A program made the position numbers and the translations under genes. DNA of 53,612 nucleotides from an uncultured Bacteroidales bacterium (GTDB lineage Bacteria; Bacteroidota; Bacteroidia; Bacteroidales; JAUNSR01). Below, in pieces: positions 46,085-53,612 of this stretch; the stretch's first letter is position 1; each line of letters opens with the position of its first letter. The stretch is taken from positions 1 through 53,612 of the forward strand of contig CAMTON010000014.1 of the NCBI GenBank assembly GCA_947074105.1, in the 5' to 3' direction. The notes under the pieces were generated by a model that searched no databases, was not told the DNA's origin, and worked only from the letters and a program-made list of their open reading frames with translations.

Positions 46085-47863
46085 TTATACCAGTGGCTTT
46101 TTTGCAAGAGAAAAGATAAACTCTAATCCTCCTTCACTTCTATTTTTGGCAAGTATTTTCCCTTTATGAAGTAGAACTGCATTTTTTACAATTGCAAGAC
46201 CAAGACCAGTACCCCCCATTTTCCGGGATCTACCTTTGTCTACGCGATAAAATCTCTCGAAAAGGCGGTTAAGGTGCTCTTCGCTTACGCCCGGGCCATT
46301 GTCATAAAAACTAAAATAATAAGAACTTTCGTCTTCATGATAACATTTTACCGTTATAGATTTTCCGTTTCCGGCATAAGCTATGGCATTATCCGTCAGG
46401 TTTCTGAAAATAGAATATATAAGTGAATGATTTCCCTGTATTATACAATCATCCTGAATAGAAATGACAGTTTTTATATCCTTTTCATTCAGCGCAGTCT
46501 CGGATTCAAGTATTATATCCTCGATAAGTTCATGCATATTCAGTGACTCCATGTCAAACTGAGAAGAAGCCTCGTCAATTCTGTTCAATGTAGATATATC
46601 CTGAAGGAGTCTTGTAAGACGGTTTGACTGTGCGTAGCATCTTTCGATAAAAGCATTTTTCGTCTTATCATCTACATCATTATTGACCAGAGTTTCAAGA
46701 TAACCTCTTATGCTGCTTACCGGAGTCTTAAGTTCATGAGCAATATTCTGTGTCAGCTGCTTTTTTAACTTAGTCTCTTCTTCTGCCTGAGTTATATTGT
46801 TGATTGAAATCTCAAATGTCCTGTCCTGAAAGATTATACATTCCGCAATAAAAATCTTTCCGTTTTTACTTATTGTTATGCTCTCGCTCAGATATTCCTG
46901 ATTTACCGGATTTTCTTTCTGATTAAGATTCAGAAAATATCTTATTTTTACGAATTCCGGAATCTGAAGCACCTGTTCCGGTCGGGATATTTCCCTGTCA
47001 GAAATAAGATTGATATATTGAATGAAAAGCGTATTTGTAAATACCGGTTTTTTCCCTGAATCGAATACGGCAAGTCCTTCTTTGGAGATCTGAAGATGTT
47101 TTATAAGTTTATCTTTTTCCGTAGCAAGCTGCAGTTTGGCTCCTTTTAGTTTGGAATAAAGTTTAATAATATGCTTGGTGATATCCCCGATATCATTATT
47201 AGGGACTTTCATATTCACATCTATCTTTTCATTTTTTTCTGCTTTATGTGAGAAATCCCTTAATGTAGAGATAGCATTCCCTAGTTTCAGACTGAAATAG
47301 AAGATCATTACAAAAAAAGCAATGAAAATAATGATGAAAAATACAATTATACCTTTGTCAATTTTAAGATATGTAAGTGTTTTTAGATTAAAGGGTAAAG
47401 CACTTCGTATTATAAAATGATCGGATTTGCGGGCTGCATAAAAAAAAGAATCTCCGAGAGATTCCGAATATCTCAGAGCATATCCCTGTCCGGAATTAAG
47501 AGCATTCATAATTTCCGGTCTGTGTTTATGATTCTGAAAGAAACCGACAGAATCTTTGGAATTGTCAGCAATGATATTTCCTGAGTGATCCATAAGTGTA
47601 ACTCTCATCGGGTCGGCTGAAAGAAATTCAATCAGACTGTTCAAAGAATCTATTTTTACGGCATTATTTTCAATAGCATTTAAAATAGTATAATTATATG
47701 TCTGAAGCACATCATTCAGCTGTTGCTGTCTGAATGCCTTTTCTCTACTATACTGATATAGAAATGTAGCTAGAGCAAACATTGAAAATATAGTAAGCGC
47801 GGAAATAAAAAGTGCTTTGTGAAACTCTAATTTGTGATATCTCTTTTCCTCTTCTTCTATCAT
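46085..47863 (-). CDS. PhoR-like sensor histidine kinase
   Basis: 592-residue inner-membrane histidine kinase. TM1 (about 16-37), a periplasmic sensor region (about 38-168, VTLMDHSGNIIADN), TM2 (about 170-192), a HAMP-like linker, a PAS-like domain (about 250-355), HisKA with phospho-acceptor His376 in QNIAHELKTPVSS, and HATPase_c with NLTDNAIAYAG (N box), DNGPGVSE (G1) and GGTGLGLAIV (G2). It is 6 bases downstream of the response regulator gene, the phoB-phoR order. Proximity to a Na/Pi transporter favours phosphate sensing, but Bacteroidetes have several similar kinases, so I leave the symbol open. Confidence 0.9.
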   Translation of the reverse strand: MIEEEEKRYHKLEFHKALFISALTIFSMFALATFLYQYSREKAFRQQQLNDVLQTYNYTILNAIENNAVKIDSLNSLIEFLSADPMRVTLMDHSGNIIADNSKDSVGFFQNHKHRPEIMNALNSGQGYALRYSESLGDSFFYAARKSDHFIIRSALPFNLKTLTYLKIDKGIIVFFIIIFIAFFVMIFYFSLKLGNAISTLRDFSHKAEKNEKIDVNMKVPNNDIGDITKHIIKLYSKLKGAKLQLATEKDKLIKHLQISKEGLAVFDSGKKPVFTNTLFIQYINLISDREISRPEQVLQIPEFVKIRYFLNLNQKENPVNQEYLSESITISKNGKIFIAECIIFQDRTFEISINNITQAEEETKLKKQLTQNIAHELKTPVSSIRGYLETLVNNDVDDKTKNAFIERCYAQSNRLTRLLQDISTLNRIDEASSQFDMESLNMHELIEDIILESETALNEKDIKTVISIQDDCIIQGNHSLIYSIFRNLTDNAIAYAGNGKSITVKCYHEDESSYYFSFYDNGPGVSEEHLNRLFERFYRVDKGRSRKMGGTGLGLAIVKNAVLLHKGKILAKNRSEGGLEFIFSLAKKPLV

Positions 47864-47869
47864 ATTTTA

Positions 47870-48556
47870 TTAACTGTTTTCAAAACAATAACCATAACCC
47901 AGACGTGTAATAATGTTTTTGCCGTATTCTCCGATTTTTTTTCTAAGCCTTGTGATATTTACATCAATAGTTCTGTCAAGCACATAAACTTCATCGCTCC
48001 ATATCTTCGAAAGAATCTCCTCGCGAGAGAATACCTGTCCCTGATTGTCCAGAAGAAGTTTAAGAATTTCGAATTCTTTTTTAGTAAGAGATATCTCTTC
48101 ACATTCTATGAAAGTCTTTTTCTTGGAAAGATCCATCTTAAGGTTCTTATAACTTATGACATTCGGCAAATTTCCTGCACTGTTGCTTCTGCGTATAATG
48201 GCTTTGATGCGTGCAGTAACCTCACGTATCGAATAAGGCTTTGATATATAATCATCAGCACCGATGTTAAGTCCGTAAATCATATCATTCTCTGTATCTT
48301 TTGCAGTAAGAAACATAATAGGTACCGCATCCAGCTTTTTATTCTCCCTGACCTTTTTAGCCATCTGAAAACCTGACATTTCACCCATCATCACATCCAG
48401 CATAAGAAGATGATATTTTTCCAGATCCATCTTAAGAGCCTCTTCCGCAGAAAATGCCGTATCTACATCATAGCCTTCAAGTTCAAGATTGAATTTTAAT
48501 ATTTCACATAAATCTTCCTCGTCGTCGACCACAAGAATTTTATAACCATTGCTCAT
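47870..48556 (-). CDS. PhoB/OmpR-family response regulator
   Basis: 228-residue response regulator. The receiver domain (about 5-118) has the acidic pair DDEED, phospho-acceptor Asp54 in LMLDVMMGEMSG, Thr84 in FLTAK and Lys106 in SKPYS. The C-terminal winged helix (about 130-226) includes SLTKKEFEILKLLL and RTIDVNITRLRKKIGEYG, typical of OmpR/PhoB. It is the first gene of the two-component operon. TATTTTTG on the minus strand at 48584-48591 lies 27 bases upstream. Its partner is the kinase gene 6 bases downstream. Confidence 0.92.
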   Translation of the reverse strand: MSNGYKILVVDDEEDLCEILKFNLELEGYDVDTAFSAEEALKMDLEKYHLLMLDVMMGEMSGFQMAKKVRENKKLDAVPIMFLTAKDTENDMIYGLNIGADDYISKPYSIREVTARIKAIIRRSNSAGNLPNVISYKNLKMDLSKKKTFIECEEISLTKKEFEILKLLLDNQGQVFSREEILSKIWSDEVYVLDRTIDVNITRLRKKIGEYGKNIITRLGYGYCFENS

Positions 48557-48583
48557 ATCCGTAAGAATTAAAATTTTACACTA

Positions 48584-48591
48584 CAAAAATA
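48584..48591 (-). promoter_or_regulatory. -7 element of the two-component operon
   Basis: TATTTTTG on the minus strand, 28 bases before the response-regulator start. Confidence 0.45.
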
Positions 48592-48643
48592 TTCCGGCTG
48601 TATTTCTAAGTTATGAAATATATATTACATTTCTATTACAAAG

Positions 48644-48692
48644 AAAGGGAGAATCTTATTAAAATAACAATTTTCTAATAAGACTCTCCTTT
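48644..48692 (-). terminator. Terminator of the metalloprotease gene
   Basis: Stem of about 18 bp with one mismatch (AAAGGGAGA... with ...TCTCCTTT), 36 bases after the stop. Confidence 0.7.
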
Positions 48693-48728
48693 AGATAGGG
48701 GAAGACATATGGTCAATAAACATCTCAT

Positions 48729-50222
48729 TTATTCATAATCAAAATGATATCCTTTTAAATTCTTATCCGGCATAATCATCTCAAGAGCTTTATATAACAC
48801 TGGATCATAATCTTTTAGCTGATGTCTGTATTTTAGGACAATGTTTTTACCTTTCATATTGACTGTCATTCTGCTCGTGTTGAACCAGGCCTGTATACCT
48901 ACGGCGAAATATTCGCTTACATTTGTCGCTGAATAAGTGTCATTTCCGGCAACATCTTTCCATAAACCTTTGGTCTTTGCATTGGCAAAAGCTGCATCCA
49001 GGGCATTGCAGAAAGATGTATGATATTTGCGAAGCCCGTATTCTATATTGTGGGCAAATTCATGCACCATTATACTCTCTTTGGGGTATCTTTCGTCAAT
49101 ATAAGGAATTTTTATTATATTTTCTTCTCCGCAAGTCATAAGCGGCAATACATGTATTGCTCCGTATCCACGGCCTCTGCCGTCCCAATCTGTTTCCGGC
49201 CACCATATCGGCATAAGTCTGCATTCCGGCATATCTGTGACATTTTCCCTGTAACCTATAATTCCGACTCTGAAGTTGGCTTTAAGCATATATTCCTGAG
49301 CTTTCGGAATCCGTTCCAGCATAGTGATTATTATATCTTTTGCTCTTATAAGAGCGCTGTCGGAAACAAAGCGTGAAGCAACAATAGGCATACCTTCCGC
49401 ATCAATATACTTTCTGTAATATGAATCAAGAGAATATGGCTGATAATTCTGCCACTGTTTTAAGGATTCGGGGGGAATCGTTATGCCATGTATATTATGT
49501 TCCGGCTCAATCTCTCCCCATATATCTTCCATCAGGGCGAAGCCGTCTTTATCATGTCTTTTTAACTCCTCATAGTCGAAAGGGAAAAAATTATTCTCAC
49601 CAAGATAAGCTTCTGACAGTTCTGCGAAATATTCATAATCGGACGCATATGCATCAGCTCTTGCATTAAGGATAAGTTTCTTTCCGTTAGAATAATAAAC
49701 GCCCGAATATTTATTCTTTGATTTTTGATATGTACTTCTTACAATAGATTTCTGCTCGATGTCAAGAATTTTATCATAAATCTTTTTCGAATACAGATTT
49801 ACTATCAAAAATGACTGGTTTTTCTCTACTGAATCTTTGAAACTCTGTATTGAGGAGCCAAAAGAGACGTACCCTCCAAGTGATATATCAGTATTAACGG
49901 GATTATATTTCACACCTGAATTCTGCCCTGTAAAGATAATAGTATCGGGAGTGATCTTTTCATACATTAAGGCAGGCATGCATTCCTTCAGTTTCTGTAT
50001 ATTCTCCTTTAAAAATAACAGGTCGGAAGAAACTATAACTGAATCTTCCTTATTATTTATTCTTATAGTGAAATCATCATTCAGAGGAATAAATAAAGGG
50101 TCTGCTCCGTTATGACCAAGACTTAATTCTACAATATTATTGAAGTAATCTGATTTTGAACAAAAAGTATAAGAAAATGCCAATACCAGAAAGAATGCCA
50201 TATATATGTAAATTTTTTTCAT
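48729..50222 (-). CDS. Putative secreted zinc metalloprotease with tandem domains
   Basis: 497 residues with a signal peptide or lipoprotein leader (Cys21 in YTFCSKS, not a clean lipobox). The C-terminal domain (about 240-497) has the zincin motif HEFAHNIE (His387, Glu388, His391) and 50 residues later SEYFAVGIQAWF with Glu437 as a likely third ligand, then LKDYDPVLYKALEMI. The N-terminal domain (about 30-236) repeats the second part, YEYFAELSEAYLG (Glu197) and KRHDKDGFALMEDIWG, but has no HExxH; the expected place, about 140-150, reads LYSKKIYDKIL. So it looks like a dead copy fused to an active one. The substrate is unknown. It is divergent from lepA. Confidence 0.8.
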   Translation of the reverse strand: MKKIYIYMAFFLVLAFSYTFCSKSDYFNNIVELSLGHNGADPLFIPLNDDFTIRINNKEDSVIVSSDLLFLKENIQKLKECMPALMYEKITPDTIIFTGQNSGVKYNPVNTDISLGGYVSFGSSIQSFKDSVEKNQSFLIVNLYSKKIYDKILDIEQKSIVRSTYQKSKNKYSGVYYSNGKKLILNARADAYASDYEYFAELSEAYLGENNFFPFDYEELKRHDKDGFALMEDIWGEIEPEHNIHGITIPPESLKQWQNYQPYSLDSYYRKYIDAEGMPIVASRFVSDSALIRAKDIIITMLERIPKAQEYMLKANFRVGIIGYRENVTDMPECRLMPIWWPETDWDGRGRGYGAIHVLPLMTCGEENIIKIPYIDERYPKESIMVHEFAHNIEYGLRKYHTSFCNALDAAFANAKTKGLWKDVAGNDTYSATNVSEYFAVGIQAWFNTSRMTVNMKGKNIVLKYRHQLKDYDPVLYKALEMIMPDKNLKGYHFDYE

Positions 50223-50420
50223 GTATAGTAAATTTTTTCATATACCCTACTATGGATTATCTGCTATAGGATTTCGTAATTCCCGATTCAAATAGAGAGG
50301 TAATCTTTAATTCTAACCTGATAAGTTTACACTTTGTTTAAATAATTAAGGGAAAGATTCGATAAGAAGCATAAAAATTTAAACTGTTTAAATTTTTAGT
50401 TAAAATATATATTGCTTTTG

Positions 50421-50508
50421 AAAAAAGACGAACGGTGACAATATGAAAAGCGTACAGTTGCGATATCGCAACTGTACGCTTGCAATGTTAACAGTGTACG
50501 GTTGTACA
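50421..50508. repeat. 88-bp four-unit 22-bp repeat element, copy C
   Basis: Units start at 50421, 50443, 50465 and 50487. The first is the divergent type (ACGAACGGTGACAAT); the other cores are CGTACAG, CTGTACG and TGTACGG. Units 2 and 3 form a perfect 34-bp palindrome (50448-50481, half-site AAGCGTACAGTTGCGAT). The divergent unit is on the left here and on the right in copies A and B, so this copy is inverted. Confidence 0.85.
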
Positions 50509-50581
50509 ATAACAGAACCTTAAAAACTCCTTATAATATGAAACACTTTGCCAATCTTAAGTTTAACACTTCTCAGTCTCA

Positions 50582-50589
50582 TAAATTTG
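50582..50589 (+). promoter_or_regulatory. -7 element for lepA
   Basis: TAAATTTG, 46 bases before the lepA ATG. A TTTA at about 50562 is a weak -33. Confidence 0.45.
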
Positions 50590-50635
50590 TAGTATTTTCG
50601 CGTTAAATAATATATTAAGATTCATAGAACGTATA

Positions 50636-52423
50636 ATGAACAACATTCGTAATTTTTGTATCATAGCACATATCGACCATGGCAAAAGTACTCTTGCCGA
50701 CAGATTGCTTGAGTTTACCAACACAGTAGGAAGCAGAGATATGCAGGCACAGGTGCTTGATAATATGGACCTTGAAAGAGAACGCGGAATCACTATTAAG
50801 AGTCATGCCATCCAGATGGAGTACACTTATAAAGGTGAAAAGTATATATTAAACCTTATTGACACTCCGGGACACGTTGACTTCTCTTATGAAGTATCCC
50901 GTTCGATTGCCGCTTGTGAGGGAGCTCTTCTTATTGTCGACGGTACTCAGGGTATCCAGGCACAGACTATCTCTAATCTTTATATGGCGGTTGATCACAA
51001 TCTTGAAATCATTCCGATCATCAATAAGTGTGACCTTGAAAGCGCGATGCCGGAAGAGGTTGAAGATGAGATTATCGAACTTCTTGGTTGCGACCGATCA
51101 GAGATCCTTCGTGCCAGCGGTAAGACAGGTATGGGAGTGGAAGAGATTCTTCACCGTATCGTAGAGAAGGTTCCTGCTCCTAAAGGAGATCCTAAAGCAC
51201 CTCTTCAGGCTCTTATCTTTGACTCTGTATTTAACTCATATCGCGGAATCATAGCATATTTCAAAATCGTGAACGGTACGCTGAAAAGCGGAGATAAAGT
51301 GAAATTCGTTGCTACGGGAAAAGAATACGAAGCAGATGAAATCGGAGTTCTTAAGCTGGATATGGTATCACGTAAAGAACTTAGTACAGGTGACGTAGGT
51401 TATATCATTTCCGGAATCAAAACTTCTAAAGAAGTAAAAGTGGGTGATACCATTACTCATCAGATTAACCCTTGTGATAAAGGAATTGAAGGTTTTGAAG
51501 AGGTAAAACCGATGGTATTTGCCGGTATTTATCCGATTGAAAGTGAAGATTTCGAAAATCTTAGAGCTTCTCTTGAGAAACTTCAGCTTAATGATGCTTC
51601 ACTTACTTTCCAGCCGGAGTCATCTCTTGCCTTAGGTTTCGGTTTCCGATGCGGTTTCCTTGGCCTTCTGCATATGGAGATCATTCAGGAGCGTCTTGAC
51701 CGTGAGTTTGATATGGATGTTATTACAACAGTACCTAACGTTTCATATAAAGTTTACGACAAGAAAGGTGAAATGACAGAGGTTCACAATCCTTCGGGAT
51801 TACCTGAGCCGACTCTTGTTGAGAAGATCGAAGAACCATATATCCGTGCTTCTGTTATCACGACGACAAACTATATCGGGCCTATCATGTCGCTTTGTCT
51901 TGGCAAACGCGGAGAACTGGTAAAACAGGAATATATATCGGGCGACCGTGTGGAGATTTTCTATGATATGCCTCTTGGTGAGATCGTAATCGACTTTTAT
52001 GATAAACTGAAGAGTATCTCTAAAGGTTATGCTTCTTTTGATTATTATATCTCTGATTATCGTCCTTCCAAACTTGTAAAGGTGGATATCCTTCTTAACG
52101 GTGAACCTGTAGATGCTCTTTCTACTCTTACTCACTTTGATAACGCGGTTACACTTGGTAGAAGAATGTGTGAAAAGCTGAGAGATCTTATTCCACGTCA
52201 GCAGTTCGATGTCGCTATTCAGGCAGCAATCGGTGCTAAGATCATTGCCCGTGAAACTATCAAAGCCGTTCGTAAGGATGTGACAGCGAAATGTTATGGT
52301 GGTGATATCAGCCGTAAAAGAAAACTTCTTGAAAAACAGAAGAAAGGTAAGAAACGTATGAAACAGATCGGTTCGGTGGAAGTTCCTCAGAAAGCTTTCC
52401 TTGCTGTTCTTAAACTTGACTAA
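50636..52423 (+). CDS. lepA: Elongation factor 4 (LepA)
   Basis: 595-residue translational GTPase that acts on the ribosome in back-translocation or initiation/assembly under stress. G motifs: [14 protein letters not shown] (G1), the G2 Thr in [15 protein letters not shown] (G3), NKCDLESA (G4) and ASGKTGMG (G5). The EF-G-like domains follow with [22 protein letters not shown], and the LepA-specific C-terminal domain ends [31 protein letters not shown]. Codon use is the most regular in the window, as expected for a conserved gene. It is a single gene with its own promoter and terminator. Confidence 0.97.
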   Translation: MNNIRNFCIIAHIDHGKSTLADRLLEFTNTVGSRDMQAQVLDNMDLERERGITIKSHAIQMEYTYKGEKYILNLIDTPGHVDFSYEVSRSIAACEGALLIVDGTQGIQAQTISNLYMAVDHNLEIIPIINKCDLESAMPEEVEDEIIELLGCDRSEILRASGKTGMGVEEILHRIVEKVPAPKGDPKAPLQALIFDSVFNSYRGIIAYFKIVNGTLKSGDKVKFVATGKEYEADEIGVLKLDMVSRKELSTGDVGYIISGIKTSKEVKVGDTITHQINPCDKGIEGFEEVKPMVFAGIYPIESEDFENLRASLEKLQLNDASLTFQPESSLALGFGFRCGFLGLLHMEIIQERLDREFDMDVITTVPNVSYKVYDKKGEMTEVHNPSGLPEPTLVEKIEEPYIRASVITTTNYIGPIMSLCLGKRGELVKQEYISGDRVEIFYDMPLGEIVIDFYDKLKSISKGYASFDYYISDYRPSKLVKVDILLNGEPVDALSTLTHFDNAVTLGRRMCEKLRDLIPRQQFDVAIQAAIGAKIIARETIKAVRKDVTAKCYGGDISRKRKLLEKQKKGKKRMKQIGSVEVPQKAFLAVLKLD

Positions 52424-52444
52424 TAAATATCATTATATAAAAAG

Positions 52445-52482
52445 ACTCCTTCCTTATTTGCTTTTGCATATAGGGAAGGAGT
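52445..52482 (+). terminator. lepA terminator
   Basis: ACTCCTTCC... stem (52445-52456 with 52470-52482) followed by seven T; 21 bases after the stop. Confidence 0.88.
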
Positions 52483-52518
52483 TTTTTTATTTATGATAGT
52501 ATAAAATGAGATCAACAA

Positions 52519-53223
52519 CTACATATTTTTATAAACAAAAGGTTGTAAATTAAACCTGTTTGTAATGTAAATCATTTCTTTAATAATGGTTACATACATA
52601 TCAGAATCCTCTTCTAATGTAATCTGTGCAAAAAGATAATCCGGACAATATCCCATATGTCTCGCAATAGATTTTCCATTTACATACCTGTTAAGTTTAT
52701 CTCTGACAGAATCATCATTTTTATTTACTAAAGGCATCCTTATTTCAGTTATCACTATATTTTTTCCATTAGGAGAATATTTTGATTTTACTTTATAATC
52801 AAAAAGTAATAAAAGGAAATCACAGTTCATGTAGTTGAAAAACAGATAATTATCATTGATTGTAAAACTATCCTTTCCAACAAGTCCCGGAAACTTATTC
52901 TCTAATTTTTTAATAAGCTTTTCCGGTCGCAACTTGTAATTCCAATAAAAGAGTATAAAAATTACAGGAGTTAAGGAGAAAGGAGTAAGTGTAGTCATCA
53001 AACTGTCAAACACAGTATCCATAGGCCTTATCAACAAAGCTACTCCAATAAGAATACTTGCCGGAACAACAACAAAAATATTGAGAATTACAGCAGCATA
53101 AAACCAATTTATTCTTTTCCCTATAATACTTTCACCTGAAGATAAAGCCCAGAAATTAGTTCTCATATAGTAAAACGTTTCCTTAAAGGATAAATCCGAA
53201 AGAAGTTTCTTTTTTGTTTTCAT
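52519..53223 (-). CDS. Two-span membrane protein, unknown
   Basis: 234 residues. A Lys-rich cytoplasmic start (MKTKKKLLSDLSFKETFYY) is followed by two membrane spans (about 42-66 and 78-98, WFYAAVILNIFVVVPASIL and TPFSLTPVIFILFYW). The remaining 135 residues are hydrophilic and may form a compact alpha/beta domain (DSFTINDNYLFFNYM, NGKNIVITEIRMPLV). No known family recognised. It has an AT-rich context and is convergent with lepA. Confidence 0.75.
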   Translation of the reverse strand: MKTKKKLLSDLSFKETFYYMRTNFWALSSGESIIGKRINWFYAAVILNIFVVVPASILIGVALLIRPMDTVFDSLMTTLTPFSLTPVIFILFYWNYKLRPEKLIKKLENKFPGLVGKDSFTINDNYLFFNYMNCDFLLLLFDYKVKSKYSPNGKNIVITEIRMPLVNKNDDSVRDKLNRYVNGKSIARHMGYCPDYLFAQITLEEDSDMYVTIIKEMIYITNRFNLQPFVYKNM

Positions 53224-53504
53224 AATGTATAGTAGTTATAGAAGTTTTTTAATAACAAGAAAAATCTCACTTATATTTTCAGAAAATTAATTTGTTTAAA
53301 ATTAATTATAAATGATAAATATAAATATAAATATAATTGTCAGATAGTTGTTAAATATGCATCATTTTATTATCTATGAGCATCTATAATAATACGGATA
53401 GTTATATTATATAACTGATCTACTCATAAATTATTCCCATTATCTAATGAAAAACATTTAATTATAATAATTTAGCTATAAATTATAAAAATACATGAAT
53501 TAAT
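53224..53504. other. Very AT-rich gap near the window end
   Basis: About 280 bases of unusually AT-rich sequence between divergent genes. No -7 consensus, hairpin or gene is clear. Confidence 0.5.
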
Positions 53505-53612
53505 ATGAAAGGACTTTTACTCTGCTTACTTGGAATATTTTTATTTTTCAATGCAGTCGGTACTGAACTTAAATCTGTTATTGACAATCCCTGTAAAAAC
53601 AATATTCCTTTT
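53505..53612 (+). CDS. Start of a secreted protein, cut by the window edge
   Basis: An ATG at 53505 opens 36 codons without a stop up to the last base. The translation begins MKGLLLCLLGIFLFFNAVGT, a good signal peptide, then ELKSVIDNPCKNNIPF. Too little is visible to name a family. Confidence 0.5.
   Translation, partial: MKGLLLCLLGIFLFFNAVGTELKSVIDNPCKNNIPF

Larger units (their letters stand above)
50223..50635. other. Divergent gap with repeat element C
   Basis: About 410 bases between the metalloprotease gene and lepA. It contains the 88-bp repeat element and the lepA -7 element; the part near the protease gene is AT-rich with nothing recognisable. Confidence 0.6.

Overview
The window looks like a chromosomal segment of a low-GC member of the Bacteroidales. 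The evidence is the Bacteroidetes-type promoter element TAnnTTTG upstream of many starts, the absence of Shine-Dalgarno-like leaders, the rhamnose gene order rhaB-rhaA-rhaT with a divergent AraC regulator, a protein with a gliding-motility/T9SS type B C-terminal domain, DUF3943 and PorT-like envelope proteins, and the thrS-infC-rpmI-rplT operon. The genus cannot be fixed from the sequence alone. I see no rRNA, tRNA, CRISPR array, transposase, integrase or prophage gene.

Layout. 0-11 kb: hexapeptide acyltransferase, a DXS-like transketolase with an altered phosphate-binding position, an alpha/beta hydrolase, a secreted unknown, a Tat-type flavoprotein in operon with a RibD-C reductase, a Crp/Fnr regulator, a membrane protein, a XylE-type sugar symporter, an SDR and a TMEM175-type channel. 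11-21 kb: a lipoprotein, a GH2 beta-galactosidase-like enzyme and the rhamnose locus rhaT-rhaA-rhaB with divergent rhaR. 21-29 kb: a YD-like secreted protein, the thrS-infC-rpmI-rplT operon with a two-hairpin leader, a lipoprotein, a DJ-1/YajL protein and an unknown helical protein. 29-33 kb: a P1B-type ATPase homologue that has lost its catalytic residues, followed by a DUF3943 envelope protein. 33-43 kb: a beta-barrel protein, a four-LysM/periplasmic-binding fusion, uvrA, a lytic transglycosylase, a T9SS type B protein and guanine deaminase. 43-53.6 kb: Na/Pi cotransporter, a PhoB/PhoR-like two-component pair, a putative zinc protease with a duplicated and partly dead domain, lepA, an unknown membrane protein and the start of a secreted protein cut by the window edge.

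How genes fit together. rhaT, rhaA and rhaB import, isomerise and phosphorylate L-rhamnose under RhaR, but the aldolase and lactaldehyde reductase steps are not encoded here. The Na/Pi transporter near a PhoBR-like pair suggests phosphate homeostasis. The 33-41 kb block is mostly envelope and peptidoglycan functions.

The most unusual signals are intergenic. Three loci (about 3.9, 26.8 and 50.4 kb) each carry an 88-bp element made of exactly four 22-bp near-palindromic units, with one divergent unit at one end. Separate arrays with 63-, 64- and 70-bp periods lie at 15.9, 33.1 and 12.3 kb. The most unusual coding signal is the apparent pseudo-ATPase at 29.1-31.4 kb.
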